A stretch of DNA of 64,000 nucleotides from Bacteroidota bacterium (GTDB lineage Bacteria > Bacteroidota > Bacteroidia > Chitinophagales > Chitinophagaceae). Where the stretch lies: assembly GCA_016868455.1 (NCBI GenBank), contig VGGV01000004.1, forward strand, positions 62,001 through 126,000. The letters are read 5' to 3'. The notes beneath the pieces are model-generated. The model had not been told where the DNA came from, made no database searches, and saw only the letters and a list, made by a program, of their open reading frames with translations. The position numbers and the translations under genes were made by a program. Below are positions 19,084-28,249 of the stretch, piece by piece (the stretch's first letter is position 1; the number at the start of each line of letters is the position of its first letter).

Positions 19084-20865
19084 TCATTCTTTCGCCAGGC
19101 TGGCTTTTTTTTCGAACTGCATCTCATGAAGTTTGCTGTAAAATCCGTCCTTCTGCAACAGTTCTTCATGAGTGCCGGTTTCCTTTACTTCACCCCTATC
19201 CAGCACTATAATCCGGTGTGCCTTGCGGATGGTGGAAAGCCGGTGAGCAATCACTATCGAGGTTCTTCCCTTTATCAGTGTTTCTATGGCATGCTGGATC
19301 AGCATTTCACTTTCCGTATCAACCGATGAGGTGGCCTCATCAAGAATCAGTATAGACGGATTGTATAATACCGCCCTGATAAACGAAAGCAACTGACGTT
19401 GCCCAAGCGATAAAGTGGCGCCCCTTTCCATCACATTATAATCATAACCACCGGGCAGCCGCATGATGAATTCATGCATATCAATCAGATTGGCCGCCTG
19501 TATCACCTGCTCACGGGAAATGGCCGGGTTTCGCAGGGTGATATTGTCCAGCACCGAACCGGAAAATAAAAACACATCCTGCAATACTACTCCAATGTTA
19601 CTCCGCAGGTTTTCCAGTTTATACTCCTCAATGTTTATATCGTCAATTTTTATCGCTCCCTTCTGAATATGATAGAGACGGTTCAGCAGGCTGATGATAC
19701 TTGTTTTACCGCTGCCCGTATGGCCCACGATAGCAATTGTTTCTCCGGGCTTTGCCTGAAAAGAAACATTTTTCAGTACATAATGCTCATCGGTGTAAGC
19801 GAACCATACATTCTCAAAATCTATTTTTCCCTGAATTTTTTCAGGAGCCCGGGTCCCGTTATCCTCGGCATAATCTTCATTGTCCAACACTTTAAACACT
19901 CTTTCACCGGCGATGATCCCCATTTGCAGCACATTGAATTTATCTGCGATGACCCGGAGCGGACGAAACAGCAGATTAAGGCAAAGAATAAAGGCAATGA
20001 CCGTACCCTGCTGTCCCTGCTCAAGCCGCAAAGCTTCCCCGGCGGTCCACCAAACAATCAGACCAATGGATAATGCCAGCACTATTTCCACCACCGGGAA
20101 AAAAACCGAATAGGTGAAAATGGCCCTGATATTGGCATTGCGGTGTTCTTTGTTGATCTTTTTGAATTTATTAAACTCCTTTTCTTCCGCAGCAAAAGCC
20201 TGAACGATTGATATGCCGGTAAGGTGTTCCTGTACAAATGCATTGAGCGCCGCCACTGCATTTCTCACTTTGAAGAATGACCTGTTGATACTCTCTTTAA
20301 AATACCAGGTGGCAATAAGAATGATAGGGAAAGGTATAAGTGCTATCAGTGTGAGCTGCCAGTCGGTCCAGAACATATAGCCCAGTACACAAACAATAGA
20401 AAGAAGGTCGGCAATGATAGGTACCAGGCCATCAGCAAAAATATCGTTAATGGATTCAATGTCGTTAATGGTTCGTGTAGTAAGGGTGCCGATGGGTGTG
20501 CGGTCAAACTGTGTAAGATTCAGTCCCATGATTTTTTGATAGGTCTGTACTCTCAAATCCCTGACTACCGATTGACCCAGTTCAGCAGTAGTAAACGAAA
20601 AAAGAAACCGCATGGCCGTTTCAACCAATATGAGCCCTATCTGTATAATGGTAATATTGACAAGCATGGCTACTGCCTGGCCAGCAATATATTTATTCAC
20701 CGTTTCCTGGATAAGAAAAGGCCGCACCGGTGTAATAACAGCCAGCAGAACAGCCAGCATCACTGAAAGGTAAAATTTCTTTTTGTACGGGGCTGCATAG
20801 CGAAATACCCGCCGCAACAGTGCAAAGTCAAAAAATGTTTTTTTTGTATCCGGCAACCTGAACAA
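19084..20865 (-). CDS. ABC exporter, fused permease and ATPase (MsbA/MDR type)
   Basis: A 593-residue half-transporter that would work as a homodimer or heterodimer in the inner membrane. The permease domain has six TM segments (about 28-320). The nucleotide-binding domain follows: Walker A GHTGSGKTS (about 386-394), Q-loop region GVVLQDVFLFSGS, signature LSLGQRQ (Leu replaces the usual Gly at position three of LSGGQ), Walker B ILILDEATSSVD and H-loop IAHRLST. Substrate cannot be assigned; lipid or drug export is usual for the family. No partner ABC gene is adjacent. Confidence 0.92.
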   Translation of the reverse strand: MFRLPDTKKTFFDFALLRRVFRYAAPYKKKFYLSVMLAVLLAVITPVRPFLIQETVNKYIAGQAVAMLVNITIIQIGLILVETAMRFLFSFTTAELGQSVVRDLRVQTYQKIMGLNLTQFDRTPIGTLTTRTINDIESINDIFADGLVPIIADLLSIVCVLGYMFWTDWQLTLIALIPFPIILIATWYFKESINRSFFKVRNAVAALNAFVQEHLTGISIVQAFAAEEKEFNKFKKINKEHRNANIRAIFTYSVFFPVVEIVLALSIGLIVWWTAGEALRLEQGQQGTVIAFILCLNLLFRPLRVIADKFNVLQMGIIAGERVFKVLDNEDYAEDNGTRAPEKIQGKIDFENVWFAYTDEHYVLKNVSFQAKPGETIAIVGHTGSGKTSIISLLNRLYHIQKGAIKIDDINIEEYKLENLRSNIGVVLQDVFLFSGSVLDNITLRNPAISREQVIQAANLIDMHEFIMRLPGGYDYNVMERGATLSLGQRQLLSFIRAVLYNPSILILDEATSSVDTESEMLIQHAIETLIKGRTSIVIAHRLSTIRKAHRIIVLDRGEVKETGTHEELLQKDGFYSKLHEMQFEKKASLAKE

Positions 20866-20941
20866 TTAAAGAAGCAGCAAAGCTAAGCGAAGTGGAGAAA
20901 GATGGAAAAGCAATATCCCGAACGGCGCTCAGTAGCAGCTG

Positions 20942-23185
20942 CTACTCGTCACCCATGGCTTTTTTATATGCTTTAATAAATAAAGCTCCCAGGTTTTTGT
21001 GGGGGGGAACATAATCTGCAAAAATCGGGTCGGTGGCCATTTTGCCCAATTCAATCCAGAAGGGTATCCATTCGATATCACTTCCGGTTCGTAGTTTCTC
21101 CATAATCAGTTTCAGGAAGGGGTTATTTACCGGTGCGTCAGCAATTTGCTTGGTGCCTATAATATGTGCATCGGGTGCTTTTTCCAGTATATCATGTATC
21201 ATCCGGTAACCGCCGCAGGAACCCATGAAAACAATCTTGGATGCAGTTGACATCTGTTCAATAGTGTAAGGTGCATTGTAACTGTGCCCTCTGTTGATGG
21301 TCACGGTGGGCACCATGTTATTTTTCTGCAGGTATTCGCACAGGGCTTTTTGTGCCAGCGCATCTTCATTGGTCTCTTCCGGTAAAGGGCGGTTCATATA
21401 CAAGGCAACCGGCTTGCCTTTGACGGATGTGATAGTGACCCATTGTTTGCTACTGCCATCTATTTTCCAGTTGGCATTATTGAACATATTGACAAGCCCG
21501 GGAAATACTCCCATTCCGTCTTTATCACCATAAATAAATAATTGCACCGCCACCCGGCCGGTATCATTCGCCAGTGCCGTGTATGGCACTTCATATACAG
21601 GGGGTATACCCAGTTCATTTGTGAGGTCAATTTTTTGTGTGGAATCGGCAGAAAGGAAAAGCTTGTTAAGAATATTATAGATAACCATGCCCCGTTTGTT
21701 GCCGGCGGTTTCGTTTCTTATATAATTCAGTTGCACATTTTTCAGCATTTCCACTGCCAGGGGTTTCAGTGTTTCGGCAATACTGGCATACGAATCCGCT
21801 ACATCCACGCCGTCTTCGGTACCGTTCCCGATTTCCAGCCGGCTTACAAATGCTTTCATCAGTTTTTCAGCATCACTCTCATCACCCGGGTCTTTCCTGG
21901 GAGGAAAAGTGGAAAGAAAATCATTCAGCGTATTAAACCCTGCGCACATTTTGATGAATTTTCTGTACCGGTCAAAATTCAGGGAAAGCAGCAGCGAGTC
22001 GCCCCGGTTATTGATTTTCCTCATCATTTGCGGGTAAACGCCTTTTACGAAACTGGATGTGTAAATGGAGCCGTCGGATGAAACGGCGAGATAGTATAAT
22101 TCTTCCGGGCTGAGCGGCTGAACAGACCGGAACCGGACTTCTAAGTTTCCTACATCATGCAGGGCGTTGATGATATTCACAAAATTTTCTTTTGCTTTAC
22201 GTTCTAACCTCTCTGTAAGGGTTCCGATCTCAAAAGCAGTGTCTTTATCCAACAACCTGCGGGCATAGTCCATCCGGGTTTTCACCAGCAGCTTGTAGTA
22301 CAATACAGAGTCGCCTTTGGCGGCATCAATTTCATCAAAGCTGAGTTTATCATTCATGATATTATCCAGGAAACAGAAATACTGCTGACCATCTTTGCTG
22401 CGGGCCATCCTGACCACCGTTTTTACAAATTTGTCATCCACAATATTGCGGATGGTATTACCCAGTTTATTATTCGCCTGTGCATAATCGTACAGCTGTT
22501 TGGGGTAACGCTGGGCCACCGCTTTAATCAGGCTGTCGGCAAAAGGCAGTTCAGGATTTTGGGTAAGAACGACAAAAGTTTTCTTAGGATAGAGTGTACA
22601 GTATTTCAGTACCAGTTTGTTTTTAATATCCCGATAACCGGGGTTTTTTTCAAAAATTCCTGCATTGATCAATACCATGCCGGCATCATAGGGCAGCCGG
22701 TCTGCCACGTCGCGGATGGACTGACCGTTTCTGTCCAGCGCCATACATTCCTCGTAAGCATGAATGATGAGGGGAAGGCTGACAGGGTTTATTTTCAGGT
22801 CTGACCTGGGTTTCCAGTTTTGTCTGAAATATTTCAGTATACCTTCCAGCCCGAAGAGATAATTCACTTTAAGCCTGTGGTCAAAAAGTTTATCGGTCTC
22901 TATGAGATATTGAATAGCATCCACTTTTTTCACCAGCGCCTGAGTAATAAGAAAATTAACGTCTTCATCGGCCGAAGGAGTGAATTGCTTGTCGGCATGG
23001 CCATCAGCTGCAAGAATAGATTTTTGTTCTCCATCAATGGCATCATGGTTACGTTGCCGTCTGAATTCGGGCCTGTAATCGCCCGGAATTTTCAGAGTAT
23101 CGGTTTTACTTACGCCCTGGGAGTTTGCCAAACCGGCGATCAACAGCCCCAATACTATAATAAGGTATTTTTTAGTTATTATCAT
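20942..23185 (-). CDS. Secreted protein of unknown function with a C-terminal His/Cys dyad resembling clan CD peptidases
   Basis: A 747-residue protein with a signal peptide (KKYLIIVLGLLIAGLANSQ). The long middle part (about 70-520) is mainly helical-looking, with no recognised domain. The C-terminal region (about 545-747) looks like a compact alpha/beta domain. It contains RGHSYNAP (His 634) and, 23 residues on, a hydrophobic strand ending in KIVFMGSCGGY (Cys 657). A His shortly before a hydrophobic strand that ends in a small residue plus Cys is the pattern of caspase/gingipain-type (clan CD) peptidases. That fold is my inference; I know no named family for it. A preceding strand (VAVQLFIYGDKDG) could be the first beta strand of such a fold. 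Alone between the ABC gene and a divergent response regulator. Confidence 0.6.
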   Translation of the reverse strand: MIITKKYLIIVLGLLIAGLANSQGVSKTDTLKIPGDYRPEFRRQRNHDAIDGEQKSILAADGHADKQFTPSADEDVNFLITQALVKKVDAIQYLIETDKLFDHRLKVNYLFGLEGILKYFRQNWKPRSDLKINPVSLPLIIHAYEECMALDRNGQSIRDVADRLPYDAGMVLINAGIFEKNPGYRDIKNKLVLKYCTLYPKKTFVVLTQNPELPFADSLIKAVAQRYPKQLYDYAQANNKLGNTIRNIVDDKFVKTVVRMARSKDGQQYFCFLDNIMNDKLSFDEIDAAKGDSVLYYKLLVKTRMDYARRLLDKDTAFEIGTLTERLERKAKENFVNIINALHDVGNLEVRFRSVQPLSPEELYYLAVSSDGSIYTSSFVKGVYPQMMRKINNRGDSLLLSLNFDRYRKFIKMCAGFNTLNDFLSTFPPRKDPGDESDAEKLMKAFVSRLEIGNGTEDGVDVADSYASIAETLKPLAVEMLKNVQLNYIRNETAGNKRGMVIYNILNKLFLSADSTQKIDLTNELGIPPVYEVPYTALANDTGRVAVQLFIYGDKDGMGVFPGLVNMFNNANWKIDGSSKQWVTITSVKGKPVALYMNRPLPEETNEDALAQKALCEYLQKNNMVPTVTINRGHSYNAPYTIEQMSTASKIVFMGSCGGYRMIHDILEKAPDAHIIGTKQIADAPVNNPFLKLIMEKLRTGSDIEWIPFWIELGKMATDPIFADYVPPHKNLGALFIKAYKKAMGDE

Positions 23186-23395
23186 AAGGATAGAAGCCCA
23201 AAGTTACTAACCCTTCCTTAATTGGCCGGATTTGAAGCCTTTATAGTGAAACAGACGGGAATAAAGCCTGCAGGGATGCTTCTAGTTTAGGTACCCTGAC
23301 AGGGGTATTTAGTTTTTATTAAGTCTCGGTAAACCGCTTTGTCTGAATTTTACTGCCAGCCTTTTTCCCATTAGGTTTGTGCAAACTTTGGCAGG

Positions 23396-24073
23396 ATGGA
23401 AACCAGGCTCAGGAAAGTGCTGATAGCTGATGACGAACCGGATATTTTAGAAATACTCAAATACAACCTGTTAAATGAAGGTTATGAAGTTATTACTGCC
23501 GGTGATGGTGACGAAGCTATTGAAAAAGCCCGCCGTCATCAGCCTGATCTTATCATCCTGGATGTAATGATGCCACAAAAAACCGGGGTGGAAGTTTGCC
23601 GGCTTTTAAGGGCTCAGCCTGCATTTAAAGAAACGCTGATCATCTTTCTTACAGCGTTGAATGATGAAGACACACAAATAAAAGGTTTAGAAACCGGTGC
23701 GGATGATTATATCAGCAAACCCATCAGCCCGAAAGTTTTTCTGAGCCGGGTTAATGCCCTCTTCCGCAGACTAAACAAAACAGAAGTGCGGCCTTTGAAC
23801 ATAGAGAATATGACGATAGACCCGGAGCGGTTCATTGTAAAAGTGGGTGATGCGGAAGTAGTGCTGGCCAAAAAAGAATTTGAATTGCTGTACCTTCTTG
23901 CGCTGAAACCCGGCCGTGTTTTCCAGCGCAATGAAATTTTGAACCAGGTATGGGGCAATGATGTGATTGTGGGCGACCGCACTATTGATGTGCATATCCG
24001 CAAGGTTCGTCAGAAACTCGGCATTGATTGCATCACTACCATAAAAGGAGTTGGGTATAAATTTGAACTGTAA
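23396..24073 (+). CDS. Response regulator, OmpR/PhoB type
   Basis: A 225-residue two-component regulator. The receiver domain (about 7-120) has acidic residues D12/D13, phosphoacceptor D56 (LIILDVMMP), the conserved Thr in IIFLTAL, and Lys in DDYISKPISP. A winged-helix DNA-binding domain follows (about 130-225) with ELLYLLALKPGRVFQRNEIL and the recognition region TIDVHIRKVRQKLG, ending GVGYKFEL. It is paired with the histidine kinase 80 bases downstream. TAGGTTTG at 23372-23379 is a possible -7 box, giving a very short leader. The nearby phosphate genes make a PhoB-like role plausible but unproven. Confidence 0.93.
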   Translation: METRLRKVLIADDEPDILEILKYNLLNEGYEVITAGDGDEAIEKARRHQPDLIILDVMMPQKTGVEVCRLLRAQPAFKETLIIFLTALNDEDTQIKGLETGADDYISKPISPKVFLSRVNALFRRLNKTEVRPLNIENMTIDPERFIVKVGDAEVVLAKKEFELLYLLALKPGRVFQRNEILNQVWGNDVIVGDRTIDVHIRKVRQKLGIDCITTIKGVGYKFEL

Positions 24074-24089
24074 GTAAAGTTCATAGCTC

Positions 24090-24118
24090 TTTGTTTATAG
24101 CCAATCTCACTATTTTTG
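24090..24118 (+). promoter_or_regulatory. Candidate promoter between regulator and kinase genes
   Basis: TTTG (24090-24093), a 17-base spacer, then TATTTTTG (24111-24118) followed by T matches the Bacteroidota pattern TTTG-N17-23-TAnnTTTG. It lies 34 bases before the kinase ATG. A short run of CCATGAACCATCAACCATGAAC-like repeats (24130-24151) lies between. It suggests the kinase may have its own promoter in addition to read-through. Confidence 0.5.
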
Positions 24119-24152
24119 TGTGTACTTTCCATGAACCATCAACCATGAACTT

Positions 24153-25205
24153 GTGATGTTCTCCACTAAAAACGTTTCACCCAAACGGTTAGCATTCTTT
24201 ACAGCGCTTATCCTGGCATTGCCGGAGAGCCTGCTGGTGTATGCTGTTGAAAAAAAATGGCTCTGGACGGTTGTTTCCTTTCTGATTTTTTTAACAGGCA
24301 GTTATTTTTTAATCCTGTTTGTGTTGGAAAGGTTCATTTACCGGAAAATAAAACTCATTTATAAATTCATCAACAAAACCAAGGCCACCAAAAAAGAAGA
24401 AACGTATTATAAATATGTACTGCCGCAAAAAAGTATGGACGAAGTGCGGGAAGATGTGGAAAAATGGGGGGCGGAAAATGAAGAACAGCTGGAAATGCTG
24501 AGGCGCAATGAGCAGTTCCGGAAAGAGTTTCTGCAAAACCTTTCGCATGAATTTAAAACCCCGGTATTCGCCATTCAGGGCTATGTGGATACGCTGCTGG
24601 CCGGCGCTCTCAGCAACCCGGAGGTGAACAAAAGGTTCCTGGAAAAAACTGCCAAAAATGTGGCCCGCCTCACCCACCTGCTGAATGACCTTGACGAAAT
24701 ATCAAGCCTTGAAAGAGGTGAACTGGTACTTTATAAACAAAATTTCGTTATACAGGATTTGATAAAAGACGTTTTTGAAAACATATCCATTAAAACAGAA
24801 GAAAAGCAAATACAAAGCAGTATAAAAAAAGGTTGTGAGTCTCCCCTGACGGTTTTTGCCGACAAAGAAAAAATTAGACAAGTATTGACGAACCTGGTGG
24901 AAAATTCCATCAAATACGGAAAACAGGGCGGAAATATTACAGCCAGTATGTACAAAACTGACGGACAACATATCCTTGTTGAAATCACCGACGACGGCAT
25001 TGGCATAGGCGAAAAGCATCTGCACCGCCTGTTTGAACGTTTTTACCGCACGGATGAAAGCCGCAGCATTGATATGGGCGGCAGCGGTCTTGGTCTTTCC
25101 ATCTGCAAACACATTATTGAAGCCCATGGCCAAACCATCCATGTGCGCAGTACAGAGCATGTGGGCACGACGGTTGGGTTTACGCTGGATGCAAGGAAAG
25201 ACTGA
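24153..25205 (+). CDS. Sensor histidine kinase (PhoR-like, no periplasmic sensor domain)
   Basis: A 350-residue membrane kinase. Two TM helices (about 12-31 and 37-59) are joined by only a few residues, so there is no periplasmic sensing domain and no PAS domain is evident. A linker helix leads to the H-box NLSHEFKTP (His 132). The ATPase domain follows: N-box LTNLVENSIKYG, G1 DDGIGIG, F-box LFERFYRTD, G2 GSGLGLSICK. It is the expected partner of the response regulator upstream. A kinase lacking its own sensor would need to read a membrane partner or an intracellular cue, as PhoR does through the Pst/PhoU or related proteins; that link is inferred. Confidence 0.92.
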   Translation: MMFSTKNVSPKRLAFFTALILALPESLLVYAVEKKWLWTVVSFLIFLTGSYFLILFVLERFIYRKIKLIYKFINKTKATKKEETYYKYVLPQKSMDEVREDVEKWGAENEEQLEMLRRNEQFRKEFLQNLSHEFKTPVFAIQGYVDTLLAGALSNPEVNKRFLEKTAKNVARLTHLLNDLDEISSLERGELVLYKQNFVIQDLIKDVFENISIKTEEKQIQSSIKKGCESPLTVFADKEKIRQVLTNLVENSIKYGKQGGNITASMYKTDGQHILVEITDDGIGIGEKHLHRLFERFYRTDESRSIDMGGSGLGLSICKHIIEAHGQTIHVRSTEHVGTTVGFTLDARKD

Positions 25206-25226
25206 ATTTTCGCCTAACTTTCCGTC

Positions 25227-25724
25227 ATGTCAAAAAGAAAGAACTATATCTCCTGGGATGAATATTTTATGGGTGTGGCGTTATTATCTGCCAAAAGGAG
25301 CAAGGATCCGGGCACACAGGTGGGTGCCTGCATTGTTAATCAAAAGAACAAGATAGTAGGCGCTGGCTATAATGGTTTACCGGCGGGCTGTGATGATGAT
25401 GAATTTCCCTGGGATAAAGCGGGTGATTTTTTGCAAACCAAATATCCTTATGTCTGCCATGCAGAACTGAATGCCATACTTAATAATATTGGCATGGACC
25501 TGCACGGCTGCCGTATTTACACAGCGCTGTTTCCCTGCAACGAATGCTCAAAAGCCATTATCCAGGCCGGTATTACTGAAGTAATCTATTTATCGGATAA
25601 GTATGCCGGCAATGATATTTTCATTGCTTCAAAGCTGATGCTCGACAAGGCGGGGGTAAGTTGCCGGAAAGTGAGCCCGGCCATTGACAGCATTCTGTTA
25701 TCTTTTAATGACGAAAATGTATAA
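25227..25724 (+). CDS. Deoxycytidylate deaminase family protein
   Basis: A 165-residue zinc-dependent deaminase of the dCMP/cytidine deaminase fold, most like dCMP deaminase (dCMP to dUMP, feeding dTMP synthesis). Zinc ligands are visible in CHAELNAIL (HAE, catalytic Glu) and FPCNECSK (PCxxC). The N-terminal ISWDEYFMGVALLSAKRSKDP block and TQVGACIV fit the family. It starts 21 bases after the kinase stop, so it may be co-transcribed with it, though no functional link is obvious. Confidence 0.9.
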   Translation: MSKRKNYISWDEYFMGVALLSAKRSKDPGTQVGACIVNQKNKIVGAGYNGLPAGCDDDEFPWDKAGDFLQTKYPYVCHAELNAILNNIGMDLHGCRIYTALFPCNECSKAIIQAGITEVIYLSDKYAGNDIFIASKLMLDKAGVSCRKVSPAIDSILLSFNDENV

Positions 25725-25736
25725 ACTCCCCTGGAA

Positions 25737-26138
25737 TCAATACCAGTTTTTTCCTTCAGCAAGGCTTTTTAAGAAATCAGCAGCTTCGTTACTCATCCCG
25801 GTTTTCATCACGGTATTATCAAGATCATAGGTAAACTGACGGCAATCCGTCTTACTGTATTTAAACACAACAGGCATGACCTGTATCCCGGCTTTAAAGA
25901 AGAGCATATTGCCATCGAACCCGCAGTCTTTCTTATCTGAAGGTTTTCCATCAAGAAACCGGGCCAGCTTTTGTATGGCTTTGGTTTCCGTTGTGCTGAC
26001 GGTATTAATGACGGAGTCGCTGTTGGGTGCATTGAAGGTAATAACAAGACTGTCGGAGCCTTTGAGTTTTTTGGTAATGGCGGAGTTTCTGCAGGACAGC
26101 AATAGTATCCAAACGGCAACCACAAATATCATTTTCAT
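25737..26138 (-). CDS. Small putative lipoprotein, unknown function
   Basis: 133 residues. The leader MKMIFVVAVWILLLSCRNS gives a lipobox-like LLSC (Cys 16). The mature part is about 115 residues with repeated small beta-strand-like stretches and two Cys (KKDCGFDGN, KTDCRQFTYD) that could pair. No family is recognised. It is convergent with the deaminase gene (12 bases) and follows the porin gene on the minus strand by 22 bases, so it is probably in the same transcript as the porin. Confidence 0.6.
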   Translation of the reverse strand: MKMIFVVAVWILLLSCRNSAITKKLKGSDSLVITFNAPNSDSVINTVSTTETKAIQKLARFLDGKPSDKKDCGFDGNMLFFKAGIQVMPVVFKYSKTDCRQFTYDLDNTVMKTGMSNEAADFLKSLAEGKNWY

Positions 26139-26160
26139 TTCTGAAAGATATTAAGAAAGC

Positions 26161-27372
26161 TTAAAAAGTAACAATACCGGTAAACCGCCATTGAAGTATA
26201 TCCTGTGCGGCGCTTTGCAAATAGCCAATATCGGTTTGCAGTTTCAGGTTATGACGGAAGAAATAATGGGAATAACCAAGCATATATTCATGCTGTCTGA
26301 TCAGGTATTTACTTACTCTTTTATCAGGCTTGGTAAACCCATACCGGGCAGAAATTTCATTTGTTTTGGAAACAAGATAACCGGTTTGCAGCATCAGCCC
26401 CGTGCCGCTGTACACAGCGTTTACCTTTGAGGGATTGGAAGGATTAATACTGATGCCATTATCTGAAACACGGCGGAAAAGCTCACCTGTCAGCGACCAG
26501 CCCTTTTTCTTCAGCATGAAATCGGCGCCATAATAATGAATATCTGCCCGCTGATTGTTGTAGAGATATTCACCCAGTTGTCCGGCTACCCGGCTGGTTT
26601 TATTATTGTAACTATAAACAAACCCTATTGAAAGTTTCAGATTATCTTCAAAAAAGAGGTCAGCTTCCACAAAATCACCGTTGTTTTTAAACTCCCCAAA
26701 AGGAAGAATTTCTGATCTGAATGAATAACATAAGCCGGTTGACCTGTCAGAATTAATACGGCCTTCACCGGAACTGATGGCTAATGTATTACTAAGTACT
26801 GTCTGTTTACCTACTTTATTGGTATTGGTTATCCAGAGACCCTTATCCCTGTCCAGTGTAAATAGTGCATTAGTGTTGGAACGGTCCACCATTTGCAGAT
26901 TGCCGGAAGATGTTTGCCGCTGGCGGTTACCGGGCAGTTTGGTTTGCCCGAAGCCAAAGCGCCAGTGTTTGTTGGGCGCATAAAAAAGCATGGCATCCCG
27001 GAGAAAAAGATTATTGGCGACGGCAGAATTATCCGATGAAACATCCCGCTGGGAAAAACAAAGCTGGATGCGGTAAGAAAAACGCTTGCTGATGGCGCTT
27101 CCGGCGAAGTTTAACCGAAGGCGGCGGATGGAGAAATCAACCGAGTTATTATCATTATTATTCAGGTCAAATCTTGATTCGGCCAGGCTTTGTATTCTTC
27201 CGCTAATACTCAATGAAAACGAACTGTCTGCTGAACTAAATGTGATAGGTCTGCCAAAACGGGCATCCAGGAAACCGTTGGCGGGGTTATACTGACTGCT
27301 GCCAATCTGCGGTGTAAGAATTAAAAAAAATGCAAAAAAAAATCCGGGGAAACGCTTTGGGAACCTGTCCAT
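26161..27372 (-). CDS. Outer-membrane porin, OprO/OprP (phosphate-selective porin) family
   Basis: 403 residues with a signal peptide (FPGFFFAFFLILTPQIGSSQ). The mature protein alternates short amphipathic strands throughout and ends in Phe (FTGIVTF), as outer-membrane barrels do. The conserved early pattern SLSISGRIQSLAESRFD and SIRRLRLNFAGSAISKRFSYRIQLCF matches the porin O/P family (PF07396), which in Pseudomonas selects phosphate and polyphosphate. Divergent from the DUF47-PiT operon, which supports phosphate uptake as the role here; specificity in this phylum is not established. Confidence 0.8.
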   Translation of the reverse strand: MDRFPKRFPGFFFAFFLILTPQIGSSQYNPANGFLDARFGRPITFSSADSSFSLSISGRIQSLAESRFDLNNNDNNSVDFSIRRLRLNFAGSAISKRFSYRIQLCFSQRDVSSDNSAVANNLFLRDAMLFYAPNKHWRFGFGQTKLPGNRQRQTSSGNLQMVDRSNTNALFTLDRDKGLWITNTNKVGKQTVLSNTLAISSGEGRINSDRSTGLCYSFRSEILPFGEFKNNGDFVEADLFFEDNLKLSIGFVYSYNNKTSRVAGQLGEYLYNNQRADIHYYGADFMLKKKGWSLTGELFRRVSDNGISINPSNPSKVNAVYSGTGLMLQTGYLVSKTNEISARYGFTKPDKRVSKYLIRQHEYMLGYSHYFFRHNLKLQTDIGYLQSAAQDILQWRFTGIVTF

Positions 27373-27548
27373 GAGTTCGTTTTAAAACGGCCGCAATATA
27401 ATTTCTTTATTATTGAATCATTACCCTAATTTTATTTCTAATATTAAATAATTATGAAGTCTCCGGACCCCTGCAACCCTGAACCCCTTACCCGGTATTT
27501 TCGCAACTACTCCGGCCCACTATATGACCGGAGCCAAAAACAACTATT

Positions 27549-28196
27549 ATGGCACTTAACTCCTTCCTGAAGATTTTTATGCCGAAGAACAGAATCTTTT
27601 ATGAGCTGTTTGAAAAAGTGGCCGAAAATGTGGCTAAAATGGGCTCCTTGTTGCGGAATGTGGTAGGAGAGGCTGACTTTGACAAAAGAGGGGCGCTGAT
27701 TGTACAAATTGAAGACCTGGAACATGCCAATGATGAACTGACACATAATATTTTCACCGAACTTGGACGCAACTTCATCACCCCTTTTGACCGCGAGGAT
27801 ATTCATTACCTCGCCACTTCGCTGGACGATGTGGCTGATTACATTTATGCTGCCGCCAAAAAAATCAACTTTTATAAAGTTAATCCCAATGATCCCGGAA
27901 TGCACAAATTCTCCGAACTGATAGAGGAGGGCACCAAACAGGTAAAACTGGCAGTGGGTGAGCTGCGCAACATGAAAAACATGCGGAACATTACCGAGGC
28001 GCTGGTTAAAATCAACAGCATCGAAAACCAGGGGGATGATATGCTGGATTTCAGTATTGACCGCCTTTTTAATACCGAGTCCGATGCCAAAGAGGTAATC
28101 AAAAAAAGGGATATTTATCAGGTAATGGAAATTGTTACCGATAAATGCGAAGATGTGAGCAATGTGATAGAATCCATTATTATCAAATACGCCTGA
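27549..28196 (+). CDS. DUF47 / PhoU-like phosphate transport regulator
   Basis: A 215-residue all-helical cytoplasmic protein of the DUF47 (PF01865, PhoU-like) family. The pattern FYELFEKVAENVAKMGSLL, an acidic IEDLEHANDELTHNIF segment, FITPFDREDIHYLATSLDDVADYIYAAA, and the closing VMEIVTDKCEDVSNVIESIIIKYA is characteristic. Members usually sit directly upstream of a PiT transporter and modulate it. Here the PiT gene follows after 53 bases on the same strand. Confidence 0.92.
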   Translation: MALNSFLKIFMPKNRIFYELFEKVAENVAKMGSLLRNVVGEADFDKRGALIVQIEDLEHANDELTHNIFTELGRNFITPFDREDIHYLATSLDDVADYIYAAAKKINFYKVNPNDPGMHKFSELIEEGTKQVKLAVGELRNMKNMRNITEALVKINSIENQGDDMLDFSIDRLFNTESDAKEVIKKRDIYQVMEIVTDKCEDVSNVIESIIIKYA

Positions 28197-28249
28197 TGGA
28201 TTAACATGAAGTATTTTAATTCACCTGCTCCAGAACAAATTACCGCTGT

